34,815 bases of DNA, taken from contig QKYT01000601.1 in assembly GCA_003550305.1 (NCBI GenBank), positions 38,512 through 73,326 of the forward strand, given 5' to 3'. The notes under the pieces were generated by a model. That model saw only the letters and a list, made by a program, of their open reading frames with translations. It did no database searches and was not told the DNA's origin. Shown here piece by piece: positions 10,323-21,209 of this stretch. The number at the start of each line of letters is the position of its first letter. Position 1 is the stretch's first letter. Source of the DNA: Glomus cerebriforme. Its lineage: Eukaryota; Glomeromycota; Glomeromycetes; Glomerales; Glomeraceae. The position numbers and the translations under genes are program-made.

Positions 10323-11102
10323 NNNNNNNNNNNNNNNNNNNNNNNNNNNNNNNNNNNNNNNNNNNNNNNNNNNNNNNNNNNNNNNNNNNNNNNNNNNNNN
10401 NNNNNNNNNNNNNNNNNNNNNNNNNNNNNNNNNNNNNNNNNNNNNNNNNNNNNNNNNNNNNNNNNNNNNNNNNNNNNNNNNNNNNNNNNNNNNNNNNNNN
10501 NNNNNNNNNNNNNNNNNNNNNNNNNNNNNNNNNNNNNNNNNNNNNNNNNNNNNNNNNNNNNNNNNNNNNNNNNNNNNNNNNNNNNNNNNNNNNNNNNNNN
10601 NNNNNNNNNNNNNNNNNNNNNNNNNNNNNNNNNNNNNNNNNNNNNNNNNNNNNNNNNNNNNNNNNNNNNNNNNNNNNNNNNNNNNNNNNNNNNNNNNNNN
10701 NNNNNNNNNNNNNNNNNNNNNNNNNNNNNNNNNNNNNNNNNNNNNNNNNNNNNNNNNNNNNNNNNNNNNNNNNNNNNNNNNNNNNNNNNNNNNNNNNNNN
10801 NNNNNNNNNNNNNNNNNNNNNNNNNNNNNNNNNNNNNNNNNNNNNNNNNNNNNNNNNNNNNNNNNNNNNNNNNNNNNNNNNNNNNNNNNNNNNNNNNNNN
10901 NNNNNNNNNNNNNNNNNNNNNNNNNNNNNNNNNNNNNNNNNNNNNNNNNNNNNNNNNNNNNNNNNNNNNNNNNNNNNNNNNNNNNNNNNNNNNNNNNNNN
11001 NNNNNNNNNNNNNNNNNNNNNNNNNNNNNNNNNNNNNNNNNNNNNNNNNNNNNNNNNNNNNNNNNNNNNNNNNNNNNNNNNNNNNNNNNNNNNNNNNNNN
11101 NN
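10323..11102. other. Assembly gap of 780 Ns
   Basis: Only Ns. The 90 or so bases on its left (10229-10322) and right (11103-11195) are the same sequence with about one difference, so the gap is either a collapsed repeat or an unmerged overlap. Open frames across it are meaningless. Confidence 1.
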
Positions 11103-11517
11103 GGTGTACCGCAAATGCATATATATACAGTATATAACTGAATTTTAATTATGAATCTCCTGATCATATCTTGTTATATATTGATCTGATTTCATCTACT
11201 AAATTGTAAATATAACAGTTAGAGTAAACTGTCACTTGCAAAAATCGGGTGTTCTTCTTCCCTTTGTTATCGGTCACGTGATCATAAATTACAGTGTTTG
11301 TCACCTATCGCAGGTCGAAATCATTGGTTAGATTGAAAGAAATTTCCAGCCAAAAAAAAATTCACGGGTCCCTGAATTTCTGGGTCCTGGGTAGTTGTGA
11401 TATTTCTTACGAGTGGCAATAGTGATATGATTTTAAAAAATATTAAATTAACAATAACCGCTTGCAAATTTGAATCATCCTAAAATATCATGATATTTCT
11501 TGCGCCAAATGAATAAG

Positions 11518-11526
11518 TATATAAAA
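11518..11526 (+). promoter_or_regulatory. TATA box of the pseudokinase gene
   Basis: TATATAAAA lies 77 bases upstream of the ATG at 11603 and is the clearest TATA match in the upstream region. Confidence 0.45.
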
Positions 11527-11602
11527 ACAGTAAAGATATTTATCAAATTTTGCCTTAGGTATTCGAAAATACAAATTAAAAAAGTTAACACTTTCAGTTT
11601 AA

Positions 11603-13947
11603 ATGACCTTTAACATCGAAAATCTTAAGAAAAACAAATACGGGGAAGATGTTTTATCATTTGGAGAAGATCTCTTAAGATTGATTCCAACGCCGTTTGC
11701 TACTGAGATTAGAGACTCCCTATTGAAAATAGTGGATTTGATCAGATCCGCAAAGGACAATAAAAAGTATTGTGACGACTTGTTTAACAGGTTGGCCTGC
11801 GCCACAGAGACAATTGGTATGGCATTGAAGCATGCACCTGCAGGCTATGAGATAGGCCCAATGAATCTTGACAGGTATTTGAGAATATTATTATATATTA
11901 TATCATGGATAGAAGATTTTAAAGACTCTAAAATGACGAGAAGAATATTAAATATATTAACTGCGGAAAAGGTATGATATATTGAAATTGCCCTTCAATT
12001 CTAAAGTACTGTATATCTAGGCATCATATTGTTTACAAAATAGGTTGCGAAGGAGATTTCCAGACTAAAACAGGATTTGGATTCTGTTGTCATAGATATG
12101 ACATACCACATTGTCGCAACAAATAGGGGCCGCTCAATGAGCATTATTGATCAAAGTGAATGGGAAATTGCAGCTTTATTATCAGGATCTCAACCTTCTG
12201 AAGCGCTGATTTCGCGGACACTTATCAACGATAATGATATCCGTCCTGACATTAAGAACATTAAGAGAGGAAGCAGAAATCACGTAATTAAAAAAATTTT
12301 CCGTCAGGAACCAGTCGCAGAGAAGTCTATTCCTCCCTTTAAAAGCGAAGACGAAATACGAGATTTTTGGAAAGAAGTTGCCATTGCGGAATATTTGCGT
12401 GACTCGCCACATATTGCTAAATTGTAAGTCTCTTAATTTGTTAATTGTTTTCTGTTCGTTTGGTTGACCGGTAATTTTAATGTATTTGAATCCATTTGAA
12501 TTTATTAAGTCGTGGTGTTAGCGTAAAGAATGGTTGTTTTTATACTTACTATGACTGGGCTGAAAATGGTGACTTGAGTAGCTACTTAACAGATAAAAGA
12601 CATTCAAATCTTGACTGGAAAATAAAAATAAGGCTTGCTTACGAAATTTCATGTGCACTGTCATATTGCCACTCAAAAAATATTCTTCATCATTCGGTAA
12701 GAGGGTAAGTATTGGATTGGTGTCAGTTGAATCTTGATTTGGGTAAAATTACACAATTTATTTAATACAACAGTCGCAACATCCTGTTGGATGAATTTCT
12801 TCGACCACTATTGACCAATTTTCAACAAAGTCGACCTTTGACTACAAGGGAAATAACTAAAACTCCAAATATAAATACTGGAGGTCCAAATGAAGATATT
12901 CGGTAGGTTAAATCATCGATATTGGATCGAGTTTAGATAATTATGTTATATTAACGGTTTCTCTCGAACAGTTGGACAGCTCCAGAAAAAATCTCAGATT
13001 CAGTTGGTCCGGATGGTCGTCTCATTAGTCAAGTCGTACGATACACTAAAGAATGTGACGTATTCAGGTTTGCATCTAATTTTTTAGAGATATCAATCTA
13101 AATTAATCTAACTTACCTTACTCGCTCAATTAGTTTCGGGATGCTCATGTATGAAATCGCATCACAATCATTTCCCTTCTCGTCTAAGATAGATTTAGTG
13201 CAGATTCGTAATATTATCAAATCAAATGAAAGACCATCCTTTAAAACCATTGAATATACCTCGGGCATGCCTAAAGAATATTGCGAAATTGCAGAGAAAG
13301 CCTGGGAACATGATCCGAATAAACGGCCAGCCATTTCACAAATAACTGAAATGTTGTACAATATTTATAGTGTTATTCCTACCCCTATTCCCCCTATCCC
13401 TCCTATTCCCCCTAGTCCCCCTATCCCCCCTAGTCACCCTCCTTTTCCTGGCGGCATCGATAAAGCCAAGGAATTACACAAAAACGACAAGTTCTGAGAT
13501 GCATTTCCAATATTTCAGAAACTTGAACAAAATGGAAACAACGAAGCACGATACTATGTAGGTTATTATTGGTACAAAGGAGAAGAATACACCGGAAAGC
13601 CAAAAGATTTAGATAAAGCGCTTGAATATTTGTTACCAGTCGCCAAGGCTGGCCATGCAGATGCACAATACCATACTGCGATTATATATTACGAAAAATA
13701 TGAGGAATGTAAGGAAAGTACGAATGCAGACGTAGAATTATACATCGATCTTCACAAGCAATTTCTTGATATGGCTGTGAAACAAAACCACTTGAACGCT
13801 CTCTTTATCTATGGGCAGCATTGTTACGTTGGCAAACATTATGCAAAGAATATGACAATTGGAAGTAATATGTTATTGGCTGCGCATTACCTTGGTCATA
13901 AGGATGCTAAAAATACACTTATCAAATTGCAAACAAAGGATATCTAA
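11603..13947 (+). CDS. MLKL-like helical domain - pseudokinase - proline-rich linker - Sel1 protein, interrupted by TGA
   Basis: Exons 11603-11971, 12044-12423, 12510-12704, 12774-12902, 12972-13067, 13134-13497 (or to 13947). All introns are GT-AG with agreeing phases. Residues 1 to about 145 are helical and amphipathic, like the four-helix N-terminal domains of MLKL/HeLo-type proteins. The kinase fold follows: VAEK with Lys217, then HHSVRGRN at 310-317 where the catalytic Asp of HRD is Ser, TNF at 329-331 in place of DFG, and an intact WTAPE at 359-363. Two catalytic aspartates are thus absent, which marks a pseudokinase likely to act as a switch or scaffold. A proline-rich linker spans about 472-496. 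Codon 511 is TGA. The same frame then continues without a splice for about 149 residues of Sel1-like repeats (KLEQNGNNEARYYVGYYWY…) to the stop at 13947. Without readthrough the product is 510 residues. Confidence 0.8.
13495..13497 (+). other. In-frame premature TGA between kinase and Sel1 regions
   Basis: The codons around it read KNDKF-stop-DAFPIFQKLEQNGNNEA. Both sides form one continuous Sel1-like helix pair in the same frame. No donor site gives a plausible intron here: the only nearby GT would make a 26-base intron in the wrong phase. A single base change from TCA (Ser) would restore a usual-looking sequence. Confidence 0.75.
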
Positions 13948-14475
13948 GAATAATCGTCTATGATTATATGTTGACTTTGTTGACTTTATACATTTTTACG
14001 TTTTATCGATATGCAGTAAATATACGTATATAGATTTTTTTTTGAAATCCTTTTAATCTTGATCTTAAAAATTTCTATTTTTCATCATTCATATTAGCCT
14101 GTTACTACCAAAATACTCTAGTTTTAATATATTTTAGTTATTTAATAAATTTATTTATCATAAAAACATTTATAAATTACAAGTTTTTTCAAGTGAAATT
14201 TATAATATATAATCAAAATATGCATAAAATTTTCAGAATAACGTAATTTATTGTGACATACAAGTTTAATTACAATATAAAAGAAATCCTATTAATAAAA
14301 AAAAGCCATTTTTAGATTTGTATAACCAGACTTCACTTAATCTATGACCATTTTATAAAAAGGATCACTTTTAACAACCACATATAAAGTGAATCAGAAA
14401 TTTATTTTGTTTGAATATGTAAAAACAAGTTTTACATCTTGGTTTCATATATCAATTTAGATGAATTGGTAAAAT
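13948..14475. other. Intergenic DNA, nothing recognised
   Basis: AT-rich 3' flank of the pseudokinase gene. No gene or repeat that I can support. Confidence 0.5.
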
Positions 14476-15168
14476 TTGGTATCTGAACTTTTCACCAAAG
14501 TCCATTTCACTGAAATCCACTTCGCCAAATTCATTTCGCTGAAGGGACATTTTGCAGAAGTGACATTTTACCGAATAGACATTTTGCCGAATGTCTATTT
14601 TACCAAACCCCATTTCGCTGAAGCCATATCACCAAAAAGTCATTTCACTGAAGCCATTTTCCCAAATAGACATTTCACCAAAAATAATATAAACACTAAA
14701 TTTTAAATACTCAAATTTAAATAATAATTTTTTTTTATTATGAAAATAGTTAAATTATTTAAATTAATAAAGAAAAAAAATTGTTTGTATTAAAAAATGC
14801 AAATTCACTATGAATATTAATACAAAAGTAATTTTTAATAATCGGTCATTATTCATGCAATAAATGAAAAAAATGATTATTTGAAAAAACACTTTATGTT
14901 TTTAGAATATTTTAATAATATATTAATCCTTGCCATTTTCGATGAAACATCCATTCAGAGAAATGGCTTCGGTGAAATGGCTTTTCAATGAAATGGCTTT
15001 AAGAAAATGGAATTTGGTAAAATAGACATTCTGTGAAATATCACTTCAGCAAAATGTCTATTTGGCAAAATATCACTTCTGCAAAATGTCCCTTTGATTC
15101 CTTTGATAAAATGGATTTAATGAAGTGATTTCGGTGAAATAGACGGGAAATGTACCGAAACTATCACG
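14476..15168. mobile_element. Foldback element with roughly 200-bp inverted arms of short ATTTCACCGAA-like repeats
   Basis: The left arm (about 14482-14690) is built of 10-25-bp units such as CATTTCACTGAAG and AGACATTTTGCCGAA. The right arm (about 14941-15165) is its reverse complement: the segment GGGACATTTTGCAGAAGTGA of the left arm occurs inverted near 15075-15095, and further units continue in order. The 250-base centre is plain AT-rich DNA without a transposase. This fits a non-autonomous foldback or MITE-like element. Target-site duplications were not identified. The open frame at 14476-14706 is a product of the repeats, not a gene. Confidence 0.7.
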
Positions 15169-15692
15169 TTTTATCGAGTTAAGACTGTTTCTGCTTTACA
15201 ATGTCAATTTTTTTTAATTCTGAACATATTTATCTGGTGTATATTACCCTGCATAAAGAGCGAGATTGCCAAATAATACTAATTGATTCAAACTCATCAA
15301 AAAAATTAAAGATGGGGGGAGGGTAAAATTATTTATTCACTTATCATATAAACAGAATTATTTTACTTTCACATATATATTACAATCCAGTACATATAAT
15401 TATGTCATTCTGTTATTTTTCTTTCTATAGATTTGCTTAGAGCACCTCCACCATGCTCTCCATAGGATACACATGATTATTATTAGTGCAAGCACCAAGA
15501 TCAGATTGTTTGGTTTTATATTTATACATTTGTCTATTATTTAAAATAAAAAAGAAAATGGAAAAGTAAAACATGGAATACCGCAGAATTACATGTTGTA
15601 TATTGAAAGTAATAATTTTTTTTGTTGTGTGGAGTTTTTTTTTCTTTTTCTTTTTTTTTTTTTTTTTACCGTTAAATGATATTAACTAAAAT
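15169..15692. other. Intergenic DNA with a long poly-T tract
   Basis: No gene seen. A T-rich homopolymer-like tract lies at about 15634-15667. Confidence 0.5.
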
Positions 15693-15902
15693 TTAATTTT
15701 CCTTATACCTTTGGCTCCAATCAGGTGCGATACTCTTATTTACTTCTTCTTTGGCTTCACCAAATAATTTCTTATATTTTTTCACTGAAAGTCCCATAAA
15801 TTGACACATAGTTTCAGACATAGGTTCATTTAATAAAAATTCATTATGTACCTCAAATTATGCCTGCCCAGCATTCTCCGCTTTTGTATATTCCAATGAC
15901 AT
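15693..15902 (-). pseudogene. Small unknown coding fragment with one internal stop
   Basis: From an ATG at 15902 one minus-strand frame reads MSLEYTKAENAGQA-stop-FEVHNEFLLNEPMSETMC, then QFMGLSVKKYKKLFGEAKEE and VNKSIAPDWSQRYKEN before a TAA. Composition after the TAA is convincingly protein-like and hydrophilic, with predicted helices. I do not recognise the family. The internal TAA could mean decay, a sequencing error, or that the real exon starts after it. No clear partner exon was found upstream. Confidence 0.4.
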
Positions 15903-18213
15903 TTTACATATTTGTATTGTACGTTTGTTACTGTTAGTAATGATTCAAGAATTTTAATTATTTCTTTGGATATTTGAATTTTTACATTACAAGTTTCACT
16001 GTGTGCTAGCACTAGAATAAAAATTAGATTAAAAAAAATATACGTTAAATGAAAATGTTTAGAGAGTTGAGATGCTAGATTCAGTCACGTGTGTGTGACA
16101 ATTTATCATACTGCACTTTTGCCAAGAAAAAAAAGATGGAATATAACATTTTCCAGATGTACATGTATATATGAATCAATCACCAGAGTTGCTTTAATAA
16201 TACAAAATACAAATGATACAGCTTGTAGCCATGATATATACTGTAATTTAATTATACAAAGTGAAAAAATGTTTATATACTAATACATAAAGGACCACAT
16301 CAGTTTTTCGCTTGTTTTTACTATCTATACTAACATAACATTCAAATTAACTCCATAATCCGATTCATTTATCCCAATCATTAATAATCTAGATAGAATA
16401 AAATAGTTATCAGTTATCTTATACGAGATATGTGTTAGAAATAAATTAATATTAACTTTAGTAATGTTTTCCGTGATGCTTGGAAAATCTGGAACGAAAA
16501 AAATGGGTATTAGTTTGCTAACCCAAAAGTATTTCATTGCAAAAGGTCAGCTTCTTTTAAGTAAATTTATAACATTTTTATGGATGGTCAGAATAATAGA
16601 AAACTTTTACGTACCTAGTCATCTCACTTACGTTATACAGACCACCAATTTTTCTGAATAGTAGTACTGCGCATTTTCATATGACGCCAATTTACATTTT
16701 GCACTTAGCTAAATACAGATTGTACATAACATTAAAAAATTTTTTTTGAAACATTTGTAGATAATAATATACAAAATATTTGCCAAATTATAAAATATTT
16801 CGGTCAAAAGGTTTTTTATCCTCAGTACAAACTAATTTTAATGAAAATTCCTTATCTGCCAAGCTAAATTTGTACCAAAAAGGTCCTTATTTTGTATTTT
16901 ACTAAAAAATTAATTTGTTGAACCTTATTTTTTAACTTGATTTTCGCGTTTGCAGATATAACATCAAAATGCGTTCACATTACTGAAAGGAATATTATTG
17001 ATAATAAAGATTTCTATAAAAACAAACTCCATTTTTAAACTCAAGAAATTGAGTTAAATAGGAATAAAGAAGCAAGCTAATGCTAATTAAAGGTTGAAGG
17101 AATTATCGAAGGAAAAAAGAAATTTGAAATATTGAAGATGAGAATACTGGAATTTATTCTTAAAGATAATTTTTCTGGTAATTTTCCAAAAGGCTGGATC
17201 AACATCATTATAATGATTTACTCTCGAACAAAGATAATTTTGCTATTCTGTTTTCTATATGATGTGTTGATCACCTTTGTCTCTACTTGCTTTGTATTAG
17301 ATCAAGGATCACTGATATATCTCATAAATTGCAACCTTTAGCTATTTTCCTTGACAAGATATGTATATGTTAGTATTTTTAATCACAATCTTATATATTT
17401 CTAACTATCAGTCTTTTTTAGGTGGCCTCAGTAGTACGTTACTAACTATTGATCTGATGGTAAGATCTACCAATGAGGATGTTAAGATTAATGACCCTGA
17501 TGTTAGCTTAAGGTTTGATGTTATACTTCCTTTAAACAAAAATTGAAGATAGAAACGTTATACTTGTTCGAGCATCTTCCTAGTTCCTTCTCCAGCAAAA
17601 TATTAATAGCCAAAATTTTGGAGAATAACTTGGTTCATATATCAGAATTTTCAAATTGTAGGATAATAAGAATTTCAATGATTTAGGGATAGAATGTGGG
17701 AGTGCAAGACTGCTTTGATTCATTTAACTGAATTATGAGTATAGATTGAATTGATTGGTTAGGGATAAATATATACAACATATTTTCTTTAATTAATCAG
17801 TATTTCAAATTCCTAATTCCCAATACATAATCGCGTCCTTAATAGGTAAATAATTGGATTTTCTGTATATTCCTGAAAGTAAGCACCCTCATTTGCATTA
17901 CAATGGTGTTGGCTCGCATTATAATGCTTATTTTGGGAATATACGATAGATATAATATTTACTACTTACATTTACAATATTGGTCGTGAAGTTATATATT
18001 TTTTTACTGGAATATGTAGTACAATCATCAATAAACATTTACTCCAGTACATTTTACTTTCAAGGTTTACCGAAACAATTTTTAGTCAGAATAAAAAAAA
18101 ATGATAATTGTTTTATTAAATATGTTTCACTTACAATATTTTGTATTCCAAATAAAAAATCTGGTGATTTAAAATGTCTATTCCCGTTAAATTGTCTAAA
18201 TTTAAACATTAAA
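15903..18213. other. Long AT-rich intergenic stretch, nothing recognised
   Basis: Several short open frames exist (near 16464, 17132, 17361 and 17980), but their composition is that of AT-rich noise and none shows a family motif. A decayed transposon is possible between 17040 and 17560 but cannot be shown from motifs. Confidence 0.45.
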
Positions 18214-19713
18214 CTAAAAAATTTGAAATACTTCACATTCTTCTACACAAAATTCTTTTTCAGTTTTTCTAATTGGTTTTTCATAAGAAGCTTTTCTACT
18301 ATGACAATAATTATCATATGTATATATTCCCCATATTTTGAGGTCTCCATTACCAAATGATGTACTATTAAAAATTCCATTATTTATAGCTTTATTTTCA
18401 TCCATTACACGACTTAAAATATAATTTTCAATTCTACCATCACCATTAAAAGAGAATATAAAACTATCTTTAGTAGGGCTATACCCACCACCAGATTTCC
18501 ATTCAATTGGATTATACCCACCAAGAATTTCGCTACTGTCTTTTACTTTAACGAATATTACTGTGCGAGATTGATTATCACAAATTTGATGAAATGTATT
18601 GCGTGTAAATCCATCACGAGATCCACGAAATAATAATTTGAATTCATAAGGGGAAGTTAACTTGTCTGCGATTTCTAATCTATTTATCCATTTTGAGATT
18701 AGTTCAGTATGTTGATATGTAATAATTTTTGAATCAACAGTAGTTCTTCTATCAATTTTGTTAGTTATACGAGGTTTTGATTCATCATTTAGCTTGCTAC
18801 CAGGATCCAAAAGTTTTAAGAAAGCTTTTAATAACTCTTTATATAATTCCTTGGGTAAAATTGGTTCATAAGGTAATACTTTATCCAAAAGTTGTTCAGA
18901 AGTAAAATTGCAAAATTTAACAAACGGAATGCATTGTTGTAAGGTATTTTTCAAAATACTGAAATCATCATCTGAATAGTTTGTAATATCAGAAGGAAAT
19001 ACTTGATTTTGAGCAATTCCCCATTTAAGTACATTCTCCCAAACTTGAATATCGCTTATTTGAAGATTATCATTTTCAATAATTGAAATCAAAAGTGTTT
19101 CTGGGATTGAAGAGAAATTTGGTGAGTTGAATATCTTTTCAGGCTCTTTAATCATTAAATCAGTGCAATATTTTTGTAATACCAAGAAAGAATCATTTTC
19201 AAAACTTGTTTGATATATCATATTGAAATTTTGCACTATCCAATCTGCTTTATTATTAATCAAAAAAGATTGTATATAGGTAATTAATTCCCAAAGACCA
19301 AGTTCATTAGCAGCAAATAAGATTTTAATTATATCTGAATTATCATATTCATTTAAAAGAATTCTTCCGCTATAAATATATCTAAAACAAAAAAAAAATA
19401 ATAATATTTATAAAAATATTTTTATAAAAAAATAGCAATCAATTTTCATTTAATTTTTTATTTACCTTAAGATTATTTGAAAAATTTTGGGTGAAATATT
19501 TGGTAATCTAATATGTCCTACATTTTTCTTTTTATTAGTTGACAAAATTCTTTGCAAATAAGGAGAACGATAATATAAAATAATCATATGCGCTCGGAAT
19601 ATGTTTACATTATTGTCGTTACCAACTTCAATAGTAATATCATAATATTTTTCATCATTTAAAATTTCAAGTAAATGCTGGGATAATTTTGGCAAAAGTT
19701 CATCATCAGCCAT
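18214..19713 (-). CDS. BTB-BACK-TLDc protein, copy 1
   Basis: Exon 1 19713-19466, intron 19465-19382, exon 2 19381-18214. Phases agree and give 471 residues. The BTB domain starts near residue 14 (LLEILNDEKYYDITIEV…FRAHMIILYYRSPYLQRIL). A BACK-type helical region follows (ILFAANELGLWELITYIQSF…). TLDc covers about 312-471 (YEFKLLFRGSRDG, EILGGYNPIEWKS, DSFIFSF, FGNGDLKIWG, VEECEVFQI). BTB-BACK usually recruits cullin-3 ubiquitin ligases or forms oligomers. TLDc is linked to oxidative-stress response and V-ATPase regulation in other eukaryotes. The role here is not known. The intron falls right after the 'IILR' end of the first BTB part, as in the two paralogues. Copy 1 is the most diverged of the three: it lacks the DGTLVQ insert before IRLPNI and has extra residues near the C-terminus. 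Confidence 0.9.
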
Positions 19714-20170
19714 TTTTATAATCTTTTAAAGTTATTGAAAAGATTAAAAGGTAAAGAAATGAGAATGGAATATAAGTATATATAAATCATTATGAATATG
19801 ATTACGTAAAACTTATGTAAGATAATATAAACTGACTTTGGTGATGAGTCAAAGTACGCCATATATTGTATAATAACGTTATATTCAAATGATCGATATC
19901 TGTAGATGATACTATTAAAAGGAGACAAAACATATGAAGTTGAGAAAATAAAAATAAAGTTTTTAACAATACAGAGAATACAGAGTTTAAAATTTTTAGC
20001 TGTTGTTTTCTTTTATATAGAATAGTAAAATTTAATGTATGATTACATAATAAATTCTCATGATACATCTATTGGTGATATAAATGAAAATAATCAATTA
20101 ATGTATAAATGTCTTAACCCTTAAAATTTTCTCTCTATTATTTTATTTTCCCTTTATAAATACTAGATAA

Positions 20171-20400
20171 CTTTCTTATATTGTATATGAGTATTATATG
20201 AGTCGATCTTCTTCATAACAGACAAGGAAAAACAATCAAAAAGTTGGTTGATTTCTCCTAACTGGCTGGTTTAGCTTAGAATTAGAATTCCCTCTTTATT
20301 TCCTATGTAATTAAGTTGTAGTTATGTTTACAACACTGAAGATTAAAGAGATCATTGTGATGGGAGATTTCAACAAGTATCAAGAAGATAAGGAAATAAG
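20171..20400 (+). mobile_element. Dispersed repeat copy A followed by an endonuclease-like GDFN motif
   Basis: Positions 20171-20307 match copies at 24119-24224 (inverted), 25766-25895 and 32766-32885: a CTTCCTTATACTGTATATGA-like start, AAGGAAAAACC, CTCCTAACTGGCTGGTTT and GAATTCCCTCTTTATT. After it, at 20344-20400, one frame reads KEIIVMGDFNKYQEDKE. GDFN is the core motif of the endonuclease/exonuclease/phosphatase fold used by LINE-type retrotransposons. Likely a LINE remnant. The rest of the element is not recognisable. Confidence 0.55.
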
Positions 20401-21209
20401 AAGAAATATTTCACAAAATAGTTTTACAGACTGTACAAAAAGATAGAATAAAGAAATAATAGAAAAAGGCTCAAGATAACAGATGAGATGGATGTCAAAC
20501 GAATTATGAGCTTTGATTGTATTAATTTTGTGTTTTAATTTCTTCAATTTTCTGAATCTCCATTTCCAAAGATTATACAATTTTATCATTTTAAAAATAC
20601 TTTCTTAATTGTGATTATGAAATTGGTATAGTATCCTTTCAATTATTCAATTAAATCACAAATTTAAGAGAGGACCAAGTATGTAAGCATAAATTACACA
20701 ATATTCAGATTGAGATAATTGACTAAAAAATAATTTAAATGGACGTGATAGCCACTTGAGAGTAAAAAATAGTCTAATCAAATAAAATTATATTATATAC
20801 TAAACTTTAGAAATGAATTAGTTAGTAGCGCAGTTGCCGCAGTAATTGTAAATAACTTAGAAATTTCCCTGTTTATCGTGAAATCATCCACCTTTATAAA
20901 CTTTGGTAAGATTTAATAATCAAATTGTGTTGAGGAGTCTCAAAGCAACGAAACAAAAAAAAAATTACAATTACTGTATTACTTAAATAATTTATTTATT
21001 TTAATGATCAAAAGCAAAACCATCGAAAAAAAAGATATTATCAAATGAAACTAAATAAAAATAAAACTAATAGAAATTGGACCATTTGAACTTCAAACAA
21101 AAGAAACAAATAAATTAAACAACAATATAATAAAAAGATTTTGACTTAAAAAATTTCATTTTTAAATTATTTATACAAATAGAAAAAAAAAATAATTATA
21201 TATTGTATC

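Larger units (their letters stand above)
10076..11395. repeat. Head-to-tail repeat copies around an assembly gap
   Basis: A unit containing CTGAATTTTAATTATGAATC, a 'TCGGGTGTTC' segment, a TCACGTGATCA palindrome and 'TTCACGGGTCCCTGAATT' occurs as a shortened copy before the gap (10081-10230), a second start at 10265, and a longer copy after it (11137-11390). Some segments are almost identical between copies. The N gap lies within this array. The repeat fills most of the space between two divergent genes and so may contribute to their promoters. Confidence 0.7.

Noticed and set aside
10271..11167. Four long open frames on both strands across the gap
   Set aside because: They consist almost wholly of Ns and only appear open because ambiguous codons hide stops.
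13492..13518. 26-base intron that would remove the TGA
   Set aside because: Far shorter than all other introns here (about 65-95 bases), weak donor, and the phase would be wrong. The sequence across the TGA is already in frame.
14476..14706. 76-residue frame with repeated 'HFAE/HFTE' words
   Set aside because: It is translation of the short repeats in the left arm of the foldback element. The same repeats lie inverted in the right arm.
17132..17546. Possible reverse-transcriptase remnant
   Set aside because: A few words such as LDQG and LGGLSS recall RT motifs, but no catalytic YxDD-type box or ordered motif series is visible.
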